From a virus, in IMG/VR virus record IMGVR_UViG_3300042485_002849, positions 1 to 23,713 of that record: DNA of 23,713 bases; one strand, 5' to 3'. Shown here one piece after another: positions 14,457 through 20,935 of this stretch; position 1 is the first letter of the stretch, and every line of letters starts with the position of its first letter. Under the pieces are notes generated by a model. The model saw only the letters and a program-made list of their open reading frames with translations, made no database searches and was not told the origin of the DNA. Both the position numbers and the translations under genes were made by a program.

Positions 14457-16637
14457 ATGGAGGAAACAATTGTATCACCTGGTGTACTAGCTATAGAAAA
14501 TGATCAATCATTTATTACTACTGCACAACCCATCCAAGCTGGGGCTGCTATTATAGGCCCAACAGTTAAAGGTAAAGTAGGGATACCTACATTATGTACT
14601 ACTTATGGCGAATATTTAAATAAGTATGGTTCCACATTTTATAGCGGTAGCCAAAATTATTCATATTTTACATCTATTGCCGCATATAATTATTTTAATA
14701 ATGGAGGAAGATCATTATTAGTAACACGAGTAGTAAGTGGAAGTACAATTGTTGATTGGACACCTGCTACTTCCTCTAAAATACCTACTCATATTGCAGA
14801 AACATCAGCCTCTATAGAATTTTATTATGATTTTGGTTTTGGATTTTCTTCTGCTTTTGATGAATCATTTTTCCCATCTCAATATGAACATTTAGAATCT
14901 ATTATCATAAATGGAGTTCATATATATTACCAAGGTACTCCACCAACTAATTCTCCAACTAGCCTATACATAAATACAGGATCATTTACTAGTTTAACAA
15001 TGACTGATTATGTTGTATCAACATCAATAGCTATAAATGTTAGTAGCTCTTCAGATATGTATACTTCATCATTACAGTACATTACAGCAAGCTCAGTTTC
15101 CCACCCAGATTATGGTCAACCTGGAGAATACCTTCGTTTGATGGCTACTCACCCGGATGGAGAAGTTGGAAATACTTATTACATAGCTGCTGATTATACT
15201 GATCAAGAAACTATTCTTCAATATTTTACTGGAGGATCTAATACCGAATGTTTTGTACTAGAAACATTTAATGAAGGTATAATAATGAATAGTACAGGTC
15301 CTACAGGATCATATGGTACATTATTGAGTGGATCTGCTGAAAATTATAGATGGCAAATAGTTCCTGTAAGTATTAATGATGGAACTTTTAATTTAATAAT
15401 TAGACAAGGAAATGATACAAATCTTTCCCCATCAATTTTAGAAAATTGGGGACCTTTATCACTAGATCCTTTTGCTTCAAATTATATTGAAAAAGTAATA
15501 GGTAATCAAGTTGAAACAATTGTTCAAGATGAAGATGAATATTATGTTGAATTAATAGGTAGCTATCCAAATCAATCTAATTATATAAGAGTTAAATCTG
15601 TTTTATATCCTACCCCTAATTATTTAGATAATAATGGATTCCCAGAAGCACAATATGAAAATTATCTTCCTAAAAAAAGAACAGGAACTTTTGGAGATGG
15701 TAAAGGAACAAACATTCCAAGTGGTATTCCGGGATTATATTATGATAAAATAACTGCAAATAATATTCAAGGTCTTACTGCAAATTCATATAACGAAGCA
15801 GTTTCTTTACTTTCGAATAAAGATGCATATAAATATAACATCCTAATAGCCCCAGGACTAATAAGTAGTTTTGGTGCTCCATCTACAACAGTCATTAATA
15901 ACATTAATACTTTAGTTAGAGAACGAGGAGATACAATGACTATTATGGATTTAGTTCCATATAATACTTCTTTAAATACTACTATAGCAGAATCAATTTC
16001 TTACAATACATCATATGTTGCTACATACTGGCCTTGGTTAAAAACTGTTGATCCTAATTTAGGAACTCAAGTTTGGGTTCCTGCTTCAACTATGATGATA
16101 GGAGTATATGCTCAAAATGATAATATTGCGGCTCCTTGGTTTGCTCCTGCTGGTATAAATAGGGGGGTTTTAGAAAATGTTGTTCAAGCAGAACGTTTTT
16201 TAACTCAAGGAAATAGAGATAAATTATATCAAGCAAATATAAATCCGATTGCAACTTTTCCCACTACAGGAGTAGTAGTATTTGGCCAAAAAACTTTACA
16301 AAAGAAAAAAAGTGCACTTGATCGTGTAAATGTAAGACGTTTATTAATTGAATTAAAAAACTATATTTCTCAAGTAGCAGATACATTTGTATTTGAACAA
16401 AATGATGACAATACAAGAAGCGCATTATCTTCAATCATTAATTCCTATTTAGCAACTATCCAACAACAACAAGGATTATCAGAATTTAGATTAATAATGG
16501 ATTCTTCAAATAATCCCCCAGCGGTTGTAGATCAAAACCAATTAATAGGTCAAATATATTTAAAACCTATAAGATCAGTTGAATTTATTCTTTTAGATTT
16601 CAATATACTCCCTACAGGTGCAACATTCCCAGGTTAA
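14457..16637 (+). CDS. 18: Tail sheath protein, T4 gp18-like, first paralogue
   Basis: The 726-aa protein is the contractile sheath subunit (T4 gp18 is 659 aa). The N-terminus has the family start VSPGVLAIENDQSF, AGAAIIGPTVKG, and YSYFTSIAAYNYFNNGGRSL then VTRV. A variable middle (about 100-330) should be the surface domain. The conserved C-terminal half contains YWPWLKTVDP, PWFAPAGINRGV, INPIATFPTTGVVVFGQKTL, then SALDRVNVRRLLIELKNYI, DQNQLIGQIYLKP and LPTGATFP, the segments that form the inner sheath layer. Its closest relative in the window is the next gene. Each has its own leader and candidate promoter. Confidence 0.94.
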   Translation: MEETIVSPGVLAIENDQSFITTAQPIQAGAAIIGPTVKGKVGIPTLCTTYGEYLNKYGSTFYSGSQNYSYFTSIAAYNYFNNGGRSLLVTRVVSGSTIVDWTPATSSKIPTHIAETSASIEFYYDFGFGFSSAFDESFFPSQYEHLESIIINGVHIYYQGTPPTNSPTSLYINTGSFTSLTMTDYVVSTSIAINVSSSSDMYTSSLQYITASSVSHPDYGQPGEYLRLMATHPDGEVGNTYYIAADYTDQETILQYFTGGSNTECFVLETFNEGIIMNSTGPTGSYGTLLSGSAENYRWQIVPVSINDGTFNLIIRQGNDTNLSPSILENWGPLSLDPFASNYIEKVIGNQVETIVQDEDEYYVELIGSYPNQSNYIRVKSVLYPTPNYLDNNGFPEAQYENYLPKKRTGTFGDGKGTNIPSGIPGLYYDKITANNIQGLTANSYNEAVSLLSNKDAYKYNILIAPGLISSFGAPSTTVINNINTLVRERGDTMTIMDLVPYNTSLNTTIAESISYNTSYVATYWPWLKTVDPNLGTQVWVPASTMMIGVYAQNDNIAAPWFAPAGINRGVLENVVQAERFLTQGNRDKLYQANINPIATFPTTGVVVFGQKTLQKKKSALDRVNVRRLLIELKNYISQVADTFVFEQNDDNTRSALSSIINSYLATIQQQQGLSEFRLIMDSSNNPPAVVDQNQLIGQIYLKPIRSVEFILLDFNILPTGATFPG

Positions 16638-16661
16638 TAATATATTTTGAAAAAAAATTTA

Positions 16662-16671
16662 ATATTTATAA
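16662..16671 (+). promoter_or_regulatory. ATATTTATAA motif, candidate late promoter (copy 6)
   Basis: Exact copy ending 12 nt before the ATG at 16684, between the two sheath genes, so the second sheath could be expressed separately. Confidence 0.6.
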
Positions 16672-16683
16672 TAAAAAAATAAA

Positions 16684-18804
16684 ATGGCATCTTTTACAGT
16701 ATCACCAGGAGTAACAACTAATGAAATAGATCAAACTTTTTTAACAGGACAACCTGTACAAGCAGGAGCTGCTATTATAGGTCCAACAGTTAAAGGTCCT
16801 TATGAAATCCCAACAGTAGTAACTTCATATTCACAATATGTATCATTATTTGGAGATACTTTTATAAGTGGAGGTATAAATTATTCATATTTAACTTCAA
16901 TTTCCGCATATAATTACTTTAATTATGGAGGATCTTCATTATTAGTAGCTAGAGTAGCAAGTGGATCATTTACTTCTGCAACATCTTCTCTTCCTAATAC
17001 TGTAATAGCATCACCAGGTAACACCTCATCAATTTCTATTAATGTTTCTACTATATTTACAGGAAGTGCAATATCAGACTTTATAGCTTTTCAATTTAAA
17101 TCATCAGATAATGATTGGTGGATTGCTCCAAATTCTCTTGACATTAATGTAAATGGTAATTCATTAGATTATTATTATACTTCAAGTGGAGCAACAACAA
17201 ATGATAATTATGATAATTATATTAGTGCTGTTGTAAGTACAATTAATGATCCTGAAAATGATTTTAAAAATGTATTAAAAATAACCGCTAGTTACTCATC
17301 CCCAACATTAACAATTAAAGCAATTAATGGAGGTAATAGTTTAAATGGTCTTGAAATTAGAAAAAATGCATATATTCAATTTGATGGAACACTAGTAGGA
17401 TCTTTAACAGGAGGAACATCTAATATCACATCAACTGCATTTACTTTAGAAACATTATCTGAAGGAATTATTATGAATAATTCTGGACCAGAAACTAATG
17501 GAGCTTTAGCTAGTGGCTCAAAAGATAATGTACGAATTGAAATTACTAACTCAAATACTTCATCAGGTATATTTAATGTATTAGTTAGACAAGGAAATGA
17601 TACCTTAAATAAAAAAAATATACTTGAATCTTTTAATGGAGTTAATTTAGATCCAAATTCCCCACGTTTTATTTCTCAAGTAATTGGTGATCAAGCATTA
17701 GAATATAACCCAGTAAATGCTCAAATGGAATTATCTGGAGAATATAGAAATAATTCAAAATATATACGAGTTAAAAATATTAATTACCCAACCCCAAATT
17801 ATTTAGATTCAAATGGCAATATTTCTAATGGACTTTATCCTACATACCTACCTATAAATTCTAGCTCTTCATTTTCATCTGCTACAGGTACGCTCTCTGC
17901 AAATGTAGGTACAACAATGTATGATAATATAGGAGTAAATACACAAGGATTAATAGGTAGTGATTATGATAACATGATTAACCTATTTGGAAATCAAGAA
18001 GCATACCAATTTAATACCTTATTCACCCCAGGTTTATTAAAAGAACACCATTCTTCTCAAATATCTCAAATTATTACAAATACTCAAAATAGAGGAGATA
18101 ATTTATATGTAGTAGATTTAGTAGATTATTCAAAAACTGTTCTTCCAACTATAACACAAGCCCTATCAATAAATTCATCATATGCAACTTCATATTGGCC
18201 TTGGGTTCGTATATTTGATCCTGCAACAGGAAAACAAGTATGGGTACCTGCTTCAACTGTAATTCCTGGAGTATATGCTTTTAATGATAAAGTAGCTGCA
18301 CCTTGGTTTGCACCTGCAGGTATGAATCGTGGTGGTTTATCTACAGTATTACAAGCTAAATTTAAATTAACCCAATCAGATAAAGATGCATTATATAGTA
18401 ACAATATAAATCCTTTAGCTACATTACCTAAAAAAGGTGTTGTAGTATTTGGACAAAAAACTTTACAAAAAGAACAATCTGCACTTGATCGTGTAAATGT
18501 AAGACGTTTATTAATTGAATTAAAAAATTATATTCGTCAAATTGCTGATACAGTATTATTTGAACAAAATACAATAGCAACAAGAACTTCATTTGTCGGA
18601 AGAGTAACTCCATTTTTAGAAAGCATTCAACAAAAACAAGGATTATATGCTTATAAAATAATAATGGATGAATCAAATAATGGACCCGCAGTAATTGATC
18701 AAAATCAATTAATAGGACAAATTTTCATTCAACCAACAAGAACAGCAGAATTTATTTCAGTAGATTTTATTTTACTCCCTACAGGAGTTGAATTCCCAGT
18801 GTAA
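16684..18804 (+). CDS. Tail sheath protein, T4 gp18-like, second paralogue
   Basis: This 706-aa protein is a full-length second sheath. It keeps every landmark of the first: VSPGVTTNEIDQTF, AGAAIIGPTVKGP, YSYLTSISAYNYF, YWPWVRIFDP, PWFAPAGMNRGG, GVVVFGQKTLQKEQ, ALDRVNVRRLLIELKNYI, DQNQLIGQIFIQP and LPTGVEFP. The two middles (about 95-330) differ strongly, whereas the C-terminal 120 residues are roughly 60-65% identical by eye. A 47-bp block is identical between 16314-16360 and 18481-18527. Both frames are intact with all conserved segments, so neither looks like a pseudogene. They could form a mixed sheath, alternate sheaths, or one could be specialised for an end ring. Confidence 0.93.
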   Translation: MASFTVSPGVTTNEIDQTFLTGQPVQAGAAIIGPTVKGPYEIPTVVTSYSQYVSLFGDTFISGGINYSYLTSISAYNYFNYGGSSLLVARVASGSFTSATSSLPNTVIASPGNTSSISINVSTIFTGSAISDFIAFQFKSSDNDWWIAPNSLDINVNGNSLDYYYTSSGATTNDNYDNYISAVVSTINDPENDFKNVLKITASYSSPTLTIKAINGGNSLNGLEIRKNAYIQFDGTLVGSLTGGTSNITSTAFTLETLSEGIIMNNSGPETNGALASGSKDNVRIEITNSNTSSGIFNVLVRQGNDTLNKKNILESFNGVNLDPNSPRFISQVIGDQALEYNPVNAQMELSGEYRNNSKYIRVKNINYPTPNYLDSNGNISNGLYPTYLPINSSSSFSSATGTLSANVGTTMYDNIGVNTQGLIGSDYDNMINLFGNQEAYQFNTLFTPGLLKEHHSSQISQIITNTQNRGDNLYVVDLVDYSKTVLPTITQALSINSSYATSYWPWVRIFDPATGKQVWVPASTVIPGVYAFNDKVAAPWFAPAGMNRGGLSTVLQAKFKLTQSDKDALYSNNINPLATLPKKGVVVFGQKTLQKEQSALDRVNVRRLLIELKNYIRQIADTVLFEQNTIATRTSFVGRVTPFLESIQQKQGLYAYKIIMDESNNGPAVIDQNQLIGQIFIQPTRTAEFISVDFILLPTGVEFPV

Positions 18805-18819
18805 AAAATAAATCCTTAA

Positions 18820-18829
18820 ATATTTATAA
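18820..18829 (+). promoter_or_regulatory. ATATTTATAA motif, candidate late promoter (copy 7)
   Basis: Exact copy with the longest spacing, 29 nt to the ATG at 18859. The extra length is an AAAAT-repeat leader. Confidence 0.55.
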
Positions 18830-18858
18830 TAAAAATAAAATAAAATAAAAACAACAAA

Positions 18859-19347
18859 ATGGCAATTTTAAATCCTCAAGAAATATTTTTTACCGCGTTT
18901 GAACCAAAACAAACAAACCGCTTTATCCTTTATATGGATGGTATACCTTCATTTTTAGTAAAAGGAGTAGGTGGAATAAATGTAGCTCAAACAGCAGTTG
19001 CTCTTAACCACATTAACGTTCAACGTTATGTAAAAGGAAAAACTATTTGGGGTACAATTTCAATGACTTTATATGAATCTATTACTCCATCTGGAGCACA
19101 AGCTGTAATGGAATGGATACGTTTAGGTCACGAATCTGTAACTGGTAGAGATGGTTATTCTGATTTTTATAAGAAAGATTTAACTTTTAATGTTTTAGGT
19201 CCTGTTGGAGATATTGTTTCTGAATGGATAATTAAAGGAGCAGTAATTACAAGTGCTAATTTTGGAGATTATAACTGGGATGATGATGGAACAATAGTAA
19301 ATATTGCTTTAGAAGTACAACCAGATTATTGTATCTTAAACTATTAA
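18859..19347 (+). CDS. 19: Tail tube protein, T4 gp19-like
   Basis: The 162-aa product has the length of T4 gp19 (163 aa) and follows the sheath genes as in T4. Landmarks are a start of NPQEIFFTAFEPKQTNRFIL, then GIPSFLVKGVGGINVAQTAV, a central YVKGKTIWGTISMTLYESI, the helix SGAQAVMEWIRLG, DLTFNVLGPVGDIVSEWII, and a C-terminal DGTIVNIALEVQPDYCILNY. This is the tube fold in which hexameric rings stack to form the DNA channel. A terminator follows, so the tube gene ends its transcription unit. Confidence 0.94.
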   Translation: MAILNPQEIFFTAFEPKQTNRFILYMDGIPSFLVKGVGGINVAQTAVALNHINVQRYVKGKTIWGTISMTLYESITPSGAQAVMEWIRLGHESVTGRDGYSDFYKKDLTFNVLGPVGDIVSEWIIKGAVITSANFGDYNWDDDGTIVNIALEVQPDYCILNY

Positions 19348-19371
19348 AATTAAAATTAAAAATAATTATAT

Positions 19372-19408
19372 AAGCTTCAACGTTTTCGTTGGAGCTTTTA
19401 TTTTTTTA
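19372..19408 (+). terminator. Intrinsic terminator after the tube gene
   Basis: AAGCTTCAACG (19372-19382) pairs with CGTTGGAGCTT (19387-19397) around a TTTT loop, with one T-G wobble, followed by T-rich sequence (TTTTATTTTTTT). It separates the tail-shaft genes from the hub and tape-measure genes. Confidence 0.9.
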
Positions 19409-19452
19409 TTATATATTATCATATTAACACGTTAATTAAACTATATCTACCC

Positions 19453-19462
19453 ATATTTATAA
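19453..19462 (+). promoter_or_regulatory. ATATTTATAA motif, candidate late promoter (copy 8)
   Basis: Exact copy ending 13 nt before the ATG at 19476, downstream of the tube terminator. The 19890 gene has no exact copy and probably depends on this one. Confidence 0.6.
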
Positions 19463-19475
19463 CATATACCATAAC

Positions 19476-19847
19476 ATGAAATTAGATAATTTACGTGCGC
19501 TAATAAAAGAAACATTAAACCACCGTTTAACTGAGGAATATCAAGATAAATTTAAAATGATAGGTATGCTTATTACTAACATTGATCTAAGACCCCAAAA
19601 AGAAATATACTCAGATATTCGTTCAATCCCCGGTATTACAGTTATATCATCTAAAGAACCATTAGAATTTAATCAACAAGACCAATCTAAATTTCAAGCA
19701 TTAATGACTGTTAAAGTAGATGGACATCCTTGGATTGCAAAAGGTGGATTTGATAGATCAAAAATGCAAGAAATACGAAAAGAAATATTAAAAGTAAAAG
19801 GAGTTTTATCATTTAATGTAAATCCTGATAATATTACTACTCTTTAA
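19476..19847 (+). CDS. Small protein of unknown function with an LRxLIKE helix
   Basis: This 123-aa protein opens with an amphipathic helix (MKLDNLRALIKETLNHRL). It then shows a pattern that could be a small alpha/beta, ferredoxin-like fold: FKMIGMLITNIDL (strand), KEIYSDIRSIPGI (helix), TVISSKEP (strand), FQALMTVKVD (strand), RSKMQEIRKEILKVKGV (helix), LSFNVNP (strand). The segment 'IRSIPGITVI' recurs in unknown phage proteins. The opening helix resembles one near residue 400 of the 602-aa head-module protein. I cannot assign a function. It starts the transcription unit that carries the hub and overlapping ORF, so a tail-assembly role is possible. Confidence 0.68.
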   Translation: MKLDNLRALIKETLNHRLTEEYQDKFKMIGMLITNIDLRPQKEIYSDIRSIPGITVISSKEPLEFNQQDQSKFQALMTVKVDGHPWIAKGGFDRSKMQEIRKEILKVKGVLSFNVNPDNITTL

Positions 19848-19889
19848 TATATGTATATAAGACAAATAAAGTTATATTAAATAAAAATT

Positions 19890-20621
19890 ATGGAAGAAAA
19901 ATTTAAATTACCAACAGAAATTATTGAATTACCCTCAAAAGGTTTACTTTACCCTAAAGATTCCGAACTATCAAAAGGTACTATTGAAATAAAATATATG
20001 ACCGCTAAGGAAGAAGATATTTTAACAAACCAAACATTTATTAAAAATGGTACAGTTTTAGATAAACTTTTAAAATCAATAATAACAACTAACATTAACT
20101 TTGATGATTTATTAGTAGGAGATAAAAATGCTATAATGGTAGCTTCTCGTATTTTAGGATATGGATCAGAATACACATTTAATTATTTAGGAGAATCACA
20201 TACTATTGATTTATCTACTTTAGAAAATAAAGAAATTGAAGAAGAATTATATTCAAAAAATATCAATGAATTTGAATTTACTCTCCCCAAATCAGGTAAT
20301 GTTGTTACTTTTAAACTTTTAACTCACAAAGATGAACAAGAAATTAATCGTGAATTAGAAAGTCTTAAAAAAATCAATAAAGATTCATCCCCAGAACTTA
20401 CAACCCGTTTAAAATATCTTATAATTTCAATAAATGGTGAAAAAGAAAAAAAGACAATTAGAGAATTTGTTGATAATTATCTTTTAGCCCAAGATTCACG
20501 GGCACTACGAGAATATATTCGTCGAATTCAACCAGATGTTGATTTAACTTTTTTTCCCGACGGAAGTTCAGATAGAATCAATATCCCAATTGGGGTTAGC
20601 TTTTTTTGGCCTGACTTCTGA
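19890..20621 (+). CDS. 26: Baseplate hub assembly protein, T4 gp26-like
   Basis: The 243-aa product opens LPTEIIELPSKGLLYPKDSE, followed by IEIKYMTAKEEDIL and LDKLLKSIITTNINFDDLL. This layout, a 'LPSKG' turn, a beta strand, then 'MTAKEE' and a helix, is that of the T4 baseplate protein family that includes gp26. The end, INIPIGVSFFWPDF, also fits phage proteins of this kind, which often close with FFWP. T4 gp26 is 208 aa. In some relatives I recall a cysteine-containing element before that end; here it reads DLTFFPDGSSDRINI, without cysteines. The last 74 nt are also open in the frame of the next ORF and contain two T7 runs. Confidence 0.72.
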   Translation: MEEKFKLPTEIIELPSKGLLYPKDSELSKGTIEIKYMTAKEEDILTNQTFIKNGTVLDKLLKSIITTNINFDDLLVGDKNAIMVASRILGYGSEYTFNYLGESHTIDLSTLENKEIEEELYSKNINEFEFTLPKSGNVVTFKLLTHKDEQEINRELESLKKINKDSSPELTTRLKYLIISINGEKEKKTIREFVDNYLLAQDSRALREYIRRIQPDVDLTFFPDGSSDRINIPIGVSFFWPDF

Positions 20622-20895
20622 TACAGCACAAGAAACTAGATTAGCATTATTTACCCAAATCCATCAAATAATTTTTTATGGTAAAGGAGGATATGATTGG
20701 CATACTATTTATAATATGCCAATTTGGCTTCGCCGTTTTACTTTTAAACAAATTAGTGATTATTATCTTGAAGAAAAATCTTCATATGAAAATAAAAAAG
20801 GTAACAAAACAATGATTGATTCTAATGGAAAAGTTAATACTCCTGAGTTTGCTAAGATGTCTCATCAAATAAGACAACCTGCTAAATATAAATAA
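20590..20895 (+). CDS. Small hub/tail assembly protein, perhaps gp51-like; start uncertain
   Basis: This 101-aa frame overlaps the gp26-like gene by 32 nt and opens with TTG. The first in-frame ATG is at the M of MPIWLRRF, about 43 residues in, which would cut a conserved-looking stretch. The key segment is FTQIHQIIFYGKGGYDWHTI, then YNMPIWLRRFTFKQISDYYL. The pattern 'GKGG(F/Y)xxxxxYxMPxxLRRF' marks small proteins that follow the gp26-like gene in aquatic T4-like phages, possibly the hub assembly catalyst gp51 group; I am not certain of that link. The frame is +1 relative to gp26. It may start at TTG, be made by frameshifting as a gp26 fusion, or reflect a sequencing error in a T7 run. Confidence 0.65.
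   Translation: MGLAFFGLTSDTAQETRLALFTQIHQIIFYGKGGYDWHTIYNMPIWLRRFTFKQISDYYLEEKSSYENKKGNKTMIDSNGKVNTPEFAKMSHQIRQPAKYK
20601..20607 (+). other. T7 run, candidate +1 (or -2) ribosomal frameshift site
   Basis: In the gp26-like frame the run reads AGC TTT TTT TGG, five codons before its stop. A +1 slip gives AGC TTT TTT GGC and enters the downstream ORF, joining VSFF to GLTSDT. A similar T7 run sits at 20549-20555 (ACT TTT TTT CCC), just inside the region open in both frames (from 20548). The downstream ORF has no usable ATG start, which is why the slip is considered. Confidence 0.4.
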
Positions 20896-20911
20896 AAAAT
20901 ATTAATTTTTA

Positions 20912-20921
20912 ATATTTATAA
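20912..20921 (+). promoter_or_regulatory. ATATTTATAA motif, candidate late promoter (copy 9)
   Basis: Exact copy ending 14 nt before the ATG at 20936, giving the tape-measure gene its own candidate start point. Confidence 0.6.
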
Positions 20922-20935
20922 CAAAATATAAAATT

